DNA of 64,000 nucleotides from Aurantiochytrium sp. KH105 (taxonomy: Eukaryota > Sar > Bigyra > Thraustochytrida > Thraustochytriidae). The notes below the pieces were generated by a model, which was not told the origin of the DNA, ran no database searches, and saw only the letters and a program-made list of their open reading frames with translations. The stretch covers positions 62,001-126,000 of the forward strand of contig BGKB01000062.1 of NCBI GenBank assembly GCA_003116975.1, given 5' to 3'. The first letter of the stretch is position 1; every line of letters begins with the position of its first letter. The translations under genes and the position numbers were made by a program. Positions 29,406 through 39,384 of this stretch are shown piece after piece.

Positions 29406-32400
29406 TTACGCTTCTTCGTCCTCAAATTCTGCCTCGCTATATTCCTCATCCTCGTAGTCGTCCTCGCTGGAATTACCCTCTGCTTGATCGTCCACGCTTT
29501 TGTTCGATGCCTCGGTGGTGGTGGGCTTGTATGCTGGCGGCGGGCCGGTAATCTCCGTCGCCTGCTTCACAATGTCATCATCACCGCCGCCGCCGTTTCC
29601 GCCGCTACTGGTCAACGTCCACGTGCTCTCTGCGCCGAGGTGAGAGCTGCCGGTCTTGCTGTTGTCAGTCGTTGCGCCGCGGAACTTGGTCTCGAGCGAG
29701 GGGTCCATGCCAGACTCGGGTTCGGGATCCGACTCCGAGTCCATCATGAGATCCCGCACACTTGCAAAAGAGATCTGGCGTGCGTTGACGGTAATGTGCT
29801 TTGGCGTCCGGTGCACCTTGGTCTGAGGCTGCTGCATCGAATCCGTGAGCTGACGCATCCCATCTTTCAACGTCGGTTCGGCAAGCAAACTCCGTGCTGG
29901 AGATGCCTTGGCCGACAGCGGCCGCGTCGGGCCGTGAGGCTGCCACTGGATGCGAACCAATCTTGCCGCGTTGCGATCGGCAAAGTTGAGAGAGCTCGTC
30001 GCGTTCGACGCCTCGGCTCGTCGCTGTGCCGCGTCCTCGCGCGCAAGTCGAACCTCCGTTTTGGCGACCATGGAACGTAATCTCTGTAAGCGAAATTCGC
30101 GGTCCTCCTCGTGAGGTCCACGATCTGTCGATACTGCGATACCAGCCCGTCGCAAGAGTGTTGCGAAAGGGCCGTGTGCAGCCTTCTCAATAGCCGTTCC
30201 ATTGCGAAAGGCAACGTGGAGCCATGGAGAAACAAGGTCGTTTCTGGCAATGCGAGCCGCCTCTTCCGAGACTTGAGGTGCTCGATTTACCTTGGCCTCG
30301 AAATCCGATAGTGCACGCTCCGCAGTTTGCTCAGCACGACGCGCTTCATCTTGCAGAGTTTGCAGAATCTCGAGCGTGACGGCATTCCCTGCCAAAACCT
30401 GCTTTGCGTTGCCGCTTCTCACGAGATCACTTTCGTGTGCATACTTGGCACACAATCCCATAAGTCGCTTGCAGAGGCGGTCTGCGTTTCCGATGGCCTC
30501 CAACACATGCATCGGGATGCTATGCTTGAACATGCGGGCTTCGTGCAGGGAAGTCTCTTGATGCCGAAGCATGCGCTCGATACGTGCCACGTGGTAGTCG
30601 ATGGCGCGTGTGCGCATAGTCCCTGAGCGCGCGGCGCGAAGGACCTGCAGATCGCGCAATCTCTCCATGTATACGGCGGACAACATGTTGCCAAAGTCGA
30701 GCCAGGAGTCCAATTTGCGCACGAAACCCGTGTCTACGGCGCTCAAGAGCTTGTACAAGTCTTGCTTACTCAACTGGGTGTCTAGATTTGACAGGTACCG
30801 AACAAACTCAGCTGCAGATGCACCATTGGGGAAAAGTGTGGCTGGGCTGTGGCCCTGTCCCTCGAGTGCGTCAACGAGCCCGCCCAAGGTCTCCCGGAGC
30901 CATTGGCGATCGCTTCGGGTCACGGCTTGAAGGCTCGCGAGGGACTCGAGCGCCTCGGGCTCTGCCTTGGTGACCAACGCATCTCCTGTCGCCGCTGCGT
31001 CTGCATCTAAAACGCTGTCGGTGATGCGCATGATACGTCGCGTAAAAGCCTTGACAAAACGGTCCTTGGATACCTCTGTGGACCCGGCACCCAACAGCAA
31101 AAAGACTGCATCGAACTGAGACCAGTTCATCTTGATCCCCAAAGTTCGACGCAAGCCTGTTGTAAGTGCTTTTCGGTTGAGCGCTTTGGGGGCACCGTTC
31201 CTGCCATCTGGAGCTCCCGTTGAACAGACTTCGGCGAGAGCATCGAAAAACTGTCCGAGCGAAGTCGCTGTGTGCGTTGCCTGAATCGTTTCGGCAATTG
31301 TCTGTGCAATAATAATCATGCATTCTTCGGTCGTTGCCCCATCAGGAATTCGATATAATGTCGGGCCCGGGCCGCCGTGAGTACGCTTCAGACCCGCCAT
31401 GTTCGGGCTTCCTGGATCCGGAAGATCCTTCGTTGGCGAGCGCAGCTTATTGTGGTGTGATCGCAGTCTCAGACTTGTGCGCACAGAAAGCCTAGGACCT
31501 TGGACATCATTGCCCTTGCCAAGATTTGCTGGGCCCGACTTGGCCAAAGCCCAGCCGTCTTGCCCTGCAATGAATGCACTCAAAAGCTCCTGGCCATTCG
31601 TCATGAAACATAAGAGCGGCTTGGAAAACACAAAGCGGTCATCCGCGAGCATCATTTCTGAAGTCTCGCGCTCCTGCACCAGCGGATCGAGCGCCTGAAT
31701 CGGGACCGCGTCTGGATCCTGGTCGGAGCCATCTTGCGAGGATCTTGCGAGGGCGCAAGCGATGCCGCAGCACGAAGACAGCTCGCAGCCAGTGACGTCG
31801 AGCGTGAATGAGGTGCTCTGTCGTGTTCCCGGCAGACCGTCAACGGGAACAAAACCAGAGTGAACATCGAGCTGGGGGAGTGTGAGCTCTACTCGGCCCG
31901 AGGCCGTTCGATGTGCGCCTTGCTGACGACACGTGTTCCACAAAACGCGACATGTCGCAAGGAGCTCACCTGAATGAAGCCAGCTTGGCGGAACTTCCGT
32001 GACCCAGAGCGATTGAAGACTGTCTGGGCCTCGAATTCGCGCAATAATAGAGCCCATGCTCATGATTTTGTTCGCTGCGGAGTTTCGCGACGTGGCCAAA
32101 GATCGATCGAGCTTGTAGAGCGTGAGAAGATCCGCGCTCGGTCCAACACGTCCAGCGCGAATGCAAAGGCCTCGGAATCTCTTCACGGGAAGGTTGCGAA
32201 TTGTCTCGCTTGCAAGATCGACCTCTCGACGGTAGCCTTCCGGACCAACGTCGACGACTCCGCTCGCAAGATCGAGTTCGTGGGTAAAAGGGACAAAGGC
32301 TGGGAGTTCAAGGGTCACAGCCGAAGTTGCAGATGCAGGGAGACCAAAGCCGCCATGGAGAGTGCCAACACTGTAGCACTGAAGGGGACCCCAGTATCTG

Positions 32401-35400
32401 CCGAGAGGAAGATCCACTCCAGGAGGAACATAACGCTCTCCATCACTTGCCCCAACGCTGTCTTCCGGAACGATCAACCGAAAGTTGGCCGATTCCTTGA
32501 TCGCGGCACCTGCATCGACAACTTTGCCGCCATCCATTTCGAGACCGAGACGCACGAAGGCATCTCCCGCAGGACGCGGAGGAAGGGTAAGAATCTTTGA
32601 AACTCGGTGCACCATGCCGTGCTCATCCGCCACATGCAGGCCCACGAGATCCTGCGCACGGGCGAGCTGCCGTCCATGCACGCTGAGCAAGCTTGCATGA
32701 AGACGACGTTGGTCGGATGGGCGCAAATTTGGTCGCTCTTCACAAAAAGAGCTTCCATTGAGATGACTTTGCGCATGAAGTAGCGGTGGCGCGAGTGAAA
32801 GCTCGCCCGAACTGCAGATGCTTCGGTCCTCGCGCTGAAGCCACTCATTCATGTCAAGCGGGTGGAAGGTGGCAAAGGAATCCATGGCGTCACCAAAGGG
32901 GGCTTGATCGCACATGTGCTGCGCCCAACGCTGAGAATGCAGCAGTTCTGGCGCCAAGCGAAGATCCTCGGGCAAATTTTCGCTGCGGTACGCCGTTGTG
33001 CGTCCATGCAGCAAGCCTGGCGTATCTGCGACGCCAAGGCGAATACGCTCCCACGCTGCATTGACAGCAAGCGTGACGGCAATTGTGTCTGTGGCGACCT
33101 TGGCTTGATTGCGAATGCTCCACTCGACAGGCTTGCATCCCGCTCCCACTTCCGTCGTGTTACTTGCAGAGACTGAGTTTGGAGACGCTGCGATGGACTG
33201 CTGCAGGCGAAGAATTCTCGACTCGAGGCAAGGCAAACGCCACGATTTTGCGGGGATTGCCCAGCTCATTGGATCCACAACATCCATTCTCGCTTCCGTG
33301 TAGGGCGTGGAGACAGAGAGCAGTGCTGACGGTGCAGTCTCGGACGCTGATGCCGAAGCCGAGGCCGAAGCCGAAGCCGGTACCGAGGCCGAGGCATGAC
33401 TACTTTCCGTCTCGGAGGGAAGCCATTGCATATCGTCATCTTCGTAGTCGTCATCCTCCTCGTCTTCGCCTTCGTTTACTTCTTCTTCCCCCTCTTCCTC
33501 TTCTTCTTCTTTCGTTTCTTCTCCACTTTCATTTCTTTCATGACCGATGGCGTCATCATGCAGAGCCAAGGCAGTCTTCTTGGCACCGTTGTCGCGCTGG
33601 ATGTGAGGACTGTGAGAGCGTAATTTTGAAGAGGCCGTGTGCGGCCGCAGACCGGGATTGTTAACGCCTTGCGCGAGGGCATCGTGAATGATACCCATTT
33701 GCTCCTCGACAGGAGCGTGGAGAGACGAGTTCGCGAGTAGAGGATCCACATCGAGGCCAAGGTAGCTCGCAGCGACACGGACAACGGCGACAAACCGCGG
33801 GATGGAGACGAATCCAAGGTCAACGGTGTCAAAGACGCGCCAGAGTCGAAAGCGCTCCCTTGTGCTGAGCTTATTCGCGCATCCCTGCGCCTCCTCGACG
33901 AGGATTGCGTTGACGACTTTGCTAAAGTCACCAACGGAGACAGTGCCGTCGCCGTTTGCATCAAAAGCGGCATACGCCTCGTCGAGGGGCAAACTGGTCT
34001 TCAAAATAGCCACGATGACGCGCTTGAGAACGCGCTTGGTAGCGTCTGCCGTGGGTGATTTCTGCAATGCCCACCAGAATCCCTGGAGGGCGCCTGCAGC
34101 CCCGCCATCACGCGAATCGGAGGCAACACCATGGCGTGGCATTTGCGTTATATGACACATCTCCTCACCTGCATCGTTGACCCAGCGGACCGTACCGTTG
34201 CCGGCGCGTGCAAGGCGTGACAAGGCCGTGTGCGCATTATCAGCAACGGGACCAACCACAGCGACGTTGACCACAATGACGCTTCCTCCCGTTTTCGGTA
34301 CCACGCATGAGCGAAACCGGGGCCCAGGGCTCGTGGGTAGTTTATGGCATCCCGTCTGGCGGCCACGCACCAGCTTTACAAGAGCTCGGCCCTTGAAGTC
34401 TTGCAATGCGCATGGTGCAGGATGGCCCGATGGGCCTCGCGCATCAAGGGCACAAATGACGCAGACTTCACTGACGGCGTCATTGTTGAGCATGTCCATG
34501 AAAATTGTGCGCAAGACGCGAGGAGCCTGACTTTTTTGAACAGGCGTCCGCGTAATATCGTCGGGTACATCATGTGTGTTCTGCAGCTGCTCGTGCTGCT
34601 GATGAAGAAAGGAAAATGCACGCCAATCGTCGACTTGTCGATGTAGAAAGTCCTCAATATCGTCCACGGCGCTGGTGGAGAGACGTTCGCAGCGATCTCG
34701 CCACTTTGCGGCCTTGACACCATCGCCAAAAACGACAAGGTTTACCTTATTGGTGCAAGCTGCCTCCGCCTTGCGACGGAGATATGAGATGGTTTCTCGG
34801 GCTGCAAAGGCAATACGTGCTTCGCCAGAGGTCATTTTAGTCTCTGCCATTCCTGGGGAAAGATCGAGGATGACAACAAAGGTGCACATGTCATCAATTC
34901 TACCCAAGAGCACGCTTGGGGACTCGGCGGCATGCGAGAGCGCGACAGGTGAGCCCCGAGACACAGTGCGAAAGTTTCTGCGAGGGGAGCCAAGCGCAGC
35001 GCGCTTGCGATTTCTTGCCGCGACGCCGCTCGTACTGCGCGCAGACTTTGCAGATTGTGGTCGTGTGGGCGCAGCAGGTTTTTGAAGAAAGTCGTTCAAT
35101 TTCGGCTCGAAATATGCGCAAAAGTCGTCGGCGCCGAGCAGACCTTCTGCGCGCGCGTCAAGACCCATGCGATGAAATATTGGGTACATGTCTTGGTTGG
35201 AGAGCTCAGGGGCAACACCTTCAAGCCTCCGTATGGTCTCTGCAAAGGACAGTGAAGCTTGGCCTTTCCATATGTCGCGAGGCGATTCGCCCTTTTCTTG
35301 AAAGGCCCGGCAAAGGCATTCAATCGAATAGGCTTCGCGTGCGGCTAGCGTTCCACTGGCAGGTGCTGCTCGCGGGCCTTTGCCCTCGTACAGTATAGCG

Positions 35401-35705
35401 AAATCATGGCGAAAGTCAATTTGGCCATCATGATTGTGATCCAGACGAGCGAAAACTGCGCTTCGCTTGTCGTGCGGGATGAGAATGCCAAAGTTCTTGG
35501 CAAGGTTCTCAAAGATTTCCTTTTTGCGCACGGGTCGTGCTACGCTTTTGCGGTTTGGGTACTGGAGCCTTTCAAAGGCGCCGCCCATAGTGCTTTCTCG
35601 ACTGAGGCCAGTCTTGATATCATCAACGTAGTCCTGAGCGGACATGTTGCCCTGCTTTTCTACAGCATCGAGGACAGCAAGGTCCGAGTCTACTCGGTGA
35701 GGCAT
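29406..35705 (-). CDS. 2,099-residue EF-hand / von Willebrand A-like protein, unknown function
   Basis: One uninterrupted frame from the ATG at 35705 (MPHRVDSDLA). Residues about 89-100 are a canonical EF-hand loop (DHNHDGQIDFRH); a second loop, DANGDGTVSVGD, lies at about 582-593. Between them, about 275-515, is a von Willebrand A-like domain starting FVVILDLSPGM, with an imperfect MIDAS motif (D-x-S-x-G). Residues about 730-790 are Asp/Glu and Ser/Ala rich. Further on are long stretches of normal complexity without a family I recognise, a coiled-coil-like region (about 1,700-1,900) and an acidic tail. The EF-hands suggest calcium binding. There is no signal peptide or clear membrane helix, so it is probably cytosolic, perhaps cytoskeletal or flagellar; that is inference only. 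Confidence 0.85.
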   Translation of the reverse strand: MPHRVDSDLAVLDAVEKQGNMSAQDYVDDIKTGLSRESTMGGAFERLQYPNRKSVARPVRKKEIFENLAKNFGILIPHDKRSAVFARLDHNHDGQIDFRHDFAILYEGKGPRAAPASGTLAAREAYSIECLCRAFQEKGESPRDIWKGQASLSFAETIRRLEGVAPELSNQDMYPIFHRMGLDARAEGLLGADDFCAYFEPKLNDFLQKPAAPTRPQSAKSARSTSGVAARNRKRAALGSPRRNFRTVSRGSPVALSHAAESPSVLLGRIDDMCTFVVILDLSPGMAETKMTSGEARIAFAARETISYLRRKAEAACTNKVNLVVFGDGVKAAKWRDRCERLSTSAVDDIEDFLHRQVDDWRAFSFLHQQHEQLQNTHDVPDDITRTPVQKSQAPRVLRTIFMDMLNNDAVSEVCVICALDARGPSGHPAPCALQDFKGRALVKLVRGRQTGCHKLPTSPGPRFRSCVVPKTGGSVIVVNVAVVGPVADNAHTALSRLARAGNGTVRWVNDAGEEMCHITQMPRHGVASDSRDGGAAGALQGFWWALQKSPTADATKRVLKRVIVAILKTSLPLDEAYAAFDANGDGTVSVGDFSKVVNAILVEEAQGCANKLSTRERFRLWRVFDTVDLGFVSIPRFVAVVRVAASYLGLDVDPLLANSSLHAPVEEQMGIIHDALAQGVNNPGLRPHTASSKLRSHSPHIQRDNGAKKTALALHDDAIGHERNESGEETKEEEEEEGEEEVNEGEDEEDDDYEDDDMQWLPSETESSHASASVPASASASASASASETAPSALLSVSTPYTEARMDVVDPMSWAIPAKSWRLPCLESRILRLQQSIAASPNSVSASNTTEVGAGCKPVEWSIRNQAKVATDTIAVTLAVNAAWERIRLGVADTPGLLHGRTTAYRSENLPEDLRLAPELLHSQRWAQHMCDQAPFGDAMDSFATFHPLDMNEWLQREDRSICSSGELSLAPPLLHAQSHLNGSSFCEERPNLRPSDQRRLHASLLSVHGRQLARAQDLVGLHVADEHGMVHRVSKILTLPPRPAGDAFVRLGLEMDGGKVVDAGAAIKESANFRLIVPEDSVGASDGERYVPPGVDLPLGRYWGPLQCYSVGTLHGGFGLPASATSAVTLELPAFVPFTHELDLASGVVDVGPEGYRREVDLASETIRNLPVKRFRGLCIRAGRVGPSADLLTLYKLDRSLATSRNSAANKIMSMGSIIARIRGPDSLQSLWVTEVPPSWLHSGELLATCRVLWNTCRQQGAHRTASGRVELTLPQLDVHSGFVPVDGLPGTRQSTSFTLDVTGCELSSCCGIACALARSSQDGSDQDPDAVPIQALDPLVQERETSEMMLADDRFVFSKPLLCFMTNGQELLSAFIAGQDGWALAKSGPANLGKGNDVQGPRLSVRTSLRLRSHHNKLRSPTKDLPDPGSPNMAGLKRTHGGPGPTLYRIPDGATTEECMIIIAQTIAETIQATHTATSLGQFFDALAEVCSTGAPDGRNGAPKALNRKALTTGLRRTLGIKMNWSQFDAVFLLLGAGSTEVSKDRFVKAFTRRIMRITDSVLDADAAATGDALVTKAEPEALESLASLQAVTRSDRQWLRETLGGLVDALEGQGHSPATLFPNGASAAEFVRYLSNLDTQLSKQDLYKLLSAVDTGFVRKLDSWLDFGNMLSAVYMERLRDLQVLRAARSGTMRTRAIDYHVARIERMLRHQETSLHEARMFKHSIPMHVLEAIGNADRLCKRLMGLCAKYAHESDLVRSGNAKQVLAGNAVTLEILQTLQDEARRAEQTAERALSDFEAKVNRAPQVSEEAARIARNDLVSPWLHVAFRNGTAIEKAAHGPFATLLRRAGIAVSTDRGPHEEDREFRLQRLRSMVAKTEVRLAREDAAQRRAEASNATSSLNFADRNAARLVRIQWQPHGPTRPLSAKASPARSLLAEPTLKDGMRQLTDSMQQPQTKVHRTPKHITVNARQISFASVRDLMMDSESDPEPESGMDPSLETKFRGATTDNSKTGSSHLGAESTWTLTSSGGNGGGGDDDIVKQATEITGPPPAYKPTTTEASNKSVDDQAEGNSSEDDYEDEEYSEAEFEDEEA

Positions 35706-36515
35706 TCTATTCTCTCCTTGCGCAGGCTCCTTTTTCTCCTTGCCCTCTGCACGGGACCGCACGGACCCCGCAAAAAAAAGCTACCAAGCACGCAGCGATG
35801 GGGAGATGGGTATTGAAGGATGAGAAGGAAGGGTTTGTTGCTCCGTGCTCACGTCGTCGTAGCGCGCCTCTGGGAAATGCTCGAACTTTGTTAACAAAGG
35901 TCGATTCTATGGTTCGCAACAACGAGCTTGCTTGCACACCCAAGACAGCAGCAAAGTAATTAGCCCCGCTAGCTAGCCAAGTAGCTAGCTGGCCAACCAG
36001 CTAGCCGACCAGGCAGCCAGCTAGCTGCAACTCCTGTTTGCCTCTCTGGCAAGCGCTTGTCAAAAAAGCAAGTAAGCAAGCAAGCAAGCAAGCAAGCTTG
36101 CTTGAGCTGTCCGATAGGAGGCCTTGCCCAAAGCTCATGAAATCCTCCTTCCTCAGACAGACACGCCAAGCGATCTAGCTAGCTAGTCGCTAGGCGTAGC
36201 GCTAGAGCCTTTTGCGTCGCCCGTCGAGATAACGCTGCGTTTTGTTCGCCTCCCGCAGACAATCATCGCTTCTCGAGGAGCACATCGAATCGCGTCATCC
36301 GGGCAAAGAAGAATGTGTCCGTTGAGGATTATCGTGCACGGTAAAAGAAGATGCGCGCGGCTTTCGCCGATCTCTAGGACAGTGACAAGGATGGCAGCGC
36401 CTCGTGATGTAGACTGATCGGCTCGGCGCTGCCATTGCGACGGCGCGCGCGGTCGCCGCGGTAGTGTATACCGCGGCGACAGTAGCGCTCCAGTCTTGCG
36501 CTTGTGGTATAGACT
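35706..36515. other. Divergent intergenic region rich in CTAG and AAGC repeats
   Basis: This 810 bp lies between the EF-hand/VWA gene and the GT13-like gene. It holds many GCTAGC/AGCTAG palindromic tetramers (about 35965-36030 and 36172-36200) and an AAGC array at about 36068-36100 that turns into its own complement (GCTTGCTT), so it can fold back. No gene is supported. Confidence 0.6.
36068..36107. repeat. AAGC repeat with inverted end
   Basis: About eight AAGC/AAGT units run into GCTTGCTTG, giving a short hairpin-capable microsatellite of the same unit as the large array at 5.5-5.8 kb. Confidence 0.8.
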
Positions 36516-38093
36516 ATGGGTAGTACTCTAAGAAGAATAAGGGCAAGCTCGAGCCGTTCTGCGGTGGTGCAGCAGCCCAGAGCTCCGCAAGCCCCGCGAG
36601 CCCGGCGAGCCCCGCGAGCCCCGCGAGCTCCAAGAGCTCCAAGAGCCAAAGCGCAACGAAGATCTGAAGGGTATAACATTAGACTCGCACTGCTAAGTCT
36701 GGTCGTATTGATCGTTTGGCGAAGCTGTAGCGGCAATCTTGGTAGTGAAAATGATGAGCATCAAAAGCGGCAAGAGGCCGCAACGCTCTTGCGTGAGCTC
36801 GTATCGAATGACGAGGTGATTCCCGTCGTGGTGATTTGCCACTCGCGCGTCGAGGTATTTCGCGAGTCACTTGCTTCGCTCCTTGGAGACGTGCGTGGGC
36901 TCGATCCTCGCAAAGTTCTCGTGGCACAGGACGGGACGAACTCAGAGGTCGCAGCCGTGGCGCGCGACGAGTTTGGGCTTGCACTTGTGCAACGCAACCG
37001 CGATCAAGATGCAATCACGCCGCGGGGCAACTGGGGCAGAGAGCGAGGGGCTGGCGCACACATTGCTGCGCAATACCGGTTTGCCATTGATGCCGGGTTT
37101 GCGCACTTTCCAAGCGCACCGGCGCTGATTTTGGCAGAGGATGATCTGGTGTATTCCCCAGATTTTGCCGAGTTTCTTACACGTGCTGCGGCACTCGTGG
37201 CCGAGGATGAGAGCTTGTGGATTGCAAGCGCGTGGAATGACAACGGATACCGTGGCGTGGCACGCGACTTGAGACGCGTCTTGCGCACGGATTTCTTCCC
37301 TGGGCTCGGATGGACAATGCAGCGCAGTCTGTGGCGACAGGAGCTACGCCTTGCGTGGCCCTCTGATCACTATGACTGGCACTTGCGCAAAGCTGAAGTG
37401 GCCAAGGGGCGGGAATGTCTGTATCCCGAGGTCGCTAGGGTGGCGCATCGAGGTTGGGAAGGATCGTTTATGGATTTTACGCATCATGTACGACACTTTG
37501 CAGGCATTGTGCACGCACAGGACGCTCGCTATCGATGGCGCGACGATGATATATCTGTCGGACGTGAGGATGCTTACGATGCCGCGCTTGCCTTGACGTT
37601 GGCGCATCGAACCTGGCATGTGCGACATGGCGAGGATCTCTTGAGTGCTCTGACGTGGATCCCCGGGGCTGTCCTTGTAATTTGGCACCGCTCGAGTCTG
37701 GACCCGCGAATGAACTTTCGATTCAGACCTTTGGCACGGCGTCTGGGGATTTGGGAGGATCCCCGGCGTGGAGCGCGACGTGGTGTCCACGAGCTCTGGC
37801 TCAGAAATGCGCGAGTGATCCTCATGAACGTCTTTGATGTCCAGGAGAAGACTCAAAAGGTGCAGGACCGAAGAGGACCTCAGGGCAGACCGATGCCGCC
37901 GTTGGCGTCCAGAGCGCCTCTAGCGGGGGCGCGGTGGCTGGCACGGCTCGGGCCAGACGTAGGAGTGCGCATCTTTGCTTCGGGGCGTGAGATTGCCAAT
38001 GAGATGGACGAATCTAGCCTGGGACCACCTTTCCGGAATAGTGGCCAAATGTGTGAAAAACCAGAGCCGCAGAGTAAAAGACGGCGCCCATGA
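36516..38093 (+). CDS. GT13-family (GnT-I / POMGNT1-like) glycosyltransferase, type II membrane protein
   Basis: A 525-residue protein from the ATG at 36516. Residues 20-48 are tandem Pro-Arg-Ala repeats from a 9-bp DNA repeat. A single signal-anchor helix (about 55-73, IRLALLSLVVLIVW) predicts a type II Golgi enzyme. The lumenal domain follows N-acetylglucosaminyltransferase I: IPVVVICHSRVEVFRESLAS, QYRFAIDAGF, the metal/UDP-binding LAEDD (208-210 = EDD), WIASAWNDNG (about 235-244), RTDFFPGLGW (257-266) and the likely catalytic Asp in HYDWHLRK (D287). GnT-I transfers GlcNAc from UDP-GlcNAc to mannose to start complex N-glycans; the POMGNT1 branch acts on O-mannose. The exact acceptor is uncertain. 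Its last 80 bp overlap, tail to tail, the SLC17-like gene. Confidence 0.88.
   Translation: MGSTLRRIRASSSRSAVVQQPRAPQAPRARRAPRAPRAPRAPRAKAQRRSEGYNIRLALLSLVVLIVWRSCSGNLGSENDEHQKRQEAATLLRELVSNDEVIPVVVICHSRVEVFRESLASLLGDVRGLDPRKVLVAQDGTNSEVAAVARDEFGLALVQRNRDQDAITPRGNWGRERGAGAHIAAQYRFAIDAGFAHFPSAPALILAEDDLVYSPDFAEFLTRAAALVAEDESLWIASAWNDNGYRGVARDLRRVLRTDFFPGLGWTMQRSLWRQELRLAWPSDHYDWHLRKAEVAKGRECLYPEVARVAHRGWEGSFMDFTHHVRHFAGIVHAQDARYRWRDDDISVGREDAYDAALALTLAHRTWHVRHGEDLLSALTWIPGAVLVIWHRSSLDPRMNFRFRPLARRLGIWEDPRRGARRGVHELWLRNARVILMNVFDVQEKTQKVQDRRGPQGRPMPPLASRAPLAGARWLARLGPDVGVRIFASGREIANEMDESSLGPPFRNSGQMCEKPEPQSKRRRP
36580..36650 (+). repeat. 9-bp tandem repeat coding Pro-Arg-Ala
   Basis: CCCCGCGAG-type nonamers repeat about seven times in the 5' part of the GT13-like gene and code an RAP/PRA tract just before the membrane anchor. 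Confidence 0.85.
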
Positions 38094-39384
38094 CGAGAAA
38101 GACGGCCTCCCAGGACCCCGTGGCCTCTTTAATGTAGGCGACCGTGGGTACGCCAATGATGCCAGCAAATGCAGCGAGCGTGTTGCTAATAGACTGCAAA
38201 CGACCGACGTATTCTGGAGCGGCAACATCGAGCTTGGCAGCTTCGTAGCCGGCCACGGGTCCTGCGCCGTTGCAGGCGAGCGCGAGACACATGTACGTGA
38301 TGGCAGAAAAGACCCACGAGGAGGTCGTAATGAGGAGCATGAAGGTTCCTGCGCCGACAAAGCCCGTGATGGTAGAAATGCGTCGCACCGTGGACAGTGG
38401 AAGCTCCCCGCGCGCGATAAAGCGATCTGCATGAGTTGACGTGAACGTGACGGCGACGCCCATGACAATGTACGGCAGACATGAAAGGGCGAGCGAGGAG
38501 CCGCCGAGATCAAAAGCCTCCTCAAAGTACGTTGGAAGCCAGCTCATGAGCACAAAGGCGGCAATGTTGTGGCAAAAGTGGGCGTAAAAGATGGCGCCAA
38601 CCACTTTGTGGCAAACAATAAGACGCGCCTGCTGCAGCAAAGTGGGGCCTTCGCTCGGCGCACTGGGCTTGGCGCGCATGAGCGAAGGTGTAGCCGGAGC
38701 GCGCGGCGGCATACAGGGCAAGGCTGTGGTTCCATCGGGAATGTCAATGTAGTAGGCGAAGAGGCCCCAGCAGAGCACCCAGAGCATGCCTAGGGATCCA
38801 AAAAAGTAAAAGACGGAAGACCAGTGAAAGTGGTGCATCATGACGGGCGAGGCGGCAAACGAAAAGACGGCGCCACCAAAAACGCCAAAGTTGATGGATC
38901 CCAGGGCCCGGGAGCGCTCATCCTTGGGGACCCGACTGGCAAAGAGGTGATAAATCACAGGGAAAGTGCTCCCTTCGCAGATGCCGAGCAGGATGCGCCC
39001 GTAGACGACGTAGGTGTGCGAGTAGCGAGCGAGCAGAGGCACAATGAGAGTCGAAATGCTCCACGCAAAGGCGGCGACGCCAAGGACGACGTGTCCGCCG
39101 TATTTTTGAGCGAGATAGGCGCCTGGAATCTGCGACCAAATGTAGCCCCAGAAGAATGCGGCGAGCACGGACGCGCGCTGGTGCATGTCCCACTGTAGCT
39201 CTTTGGACATTTCTGTCACAGCGACACTCATGTTGACCCTGTCGCAATAGCTGAGCGCTGTGCAAAAGCTGCACAGAATCACGAGCAGGCGTCTTCGCTC
39301 AATGGAGAGCGGGTCTTCCTGTTCTCGCTTCGCCTCCGACTTGGCGGCCATGCCAGCTTCGAGCGAGGCTGCGCTCGCTTTCAT
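38014..39384 (-). CDS. SLC17/ANTR-type major facilitator (organic anion or phosphate transporter)
   Basis: A 456-residue transporter from the ATG at 39384 (MKASAASLEAGMAAK). The first helix region carries the SLC17 hallmark ALSYCDRVNMSVAVTEMSKE; then FFWGYIWSQIPGAYLAQKYG and the MFS-type YGRILLGICEGSTFPVIYHL, and a loop ending RSRALGSINFG. About twelve hydrophobic segments are present. Family members move inorganic phosphate, glutamate, sialic acid or other anions, driven by sodium, protons or membrane potential, in lysosomes, vesicles, plastids or the plasma membrane. The substrate cannot be deduced here. Its 3' end overlaps the GT13-like gene by 80 bp in antisense. Confidence 0.9.
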   Translation of the reverse strand: MKASAASLEAGMAAKSEAKREQEDPLSIERRRLLVILCSFCTALSYCDRVNMSVAVTEMSKELQWDMHQRASVLAAFFWGYIWSQIPGAYLAQKYGGHVVLGVAAFAWSISTLIVPLLARYSHTYVVYGRILLGICEGSTFPVIYHLFASRVPKDERSRALGSINFGVFGGAVFSFAASPVMMHHFHWSSVFYFFGSLGMLWVLCWGLFAYYIDIPDGTTALPCMPPRAPATPSLMRAKPSAPSEGPTLLQQARLIVCHKVVGAIFYAHFCHNIAAFVLMSWLPTYFEEAFDLGGSSLALSCLPYIVMGVAVTFTSTHADRFIARGELPLSTVRRISTITGFVGAGTFMLLITTSSWVFSAITYMCLALACNGAGPVAGYEAAKLDVAAPEYVGRLQSISNTLAAFAGIIGVPTVAYIKEATGSWEAVFLVMGAVFYSAALVFHTFGHYSGKVVPG

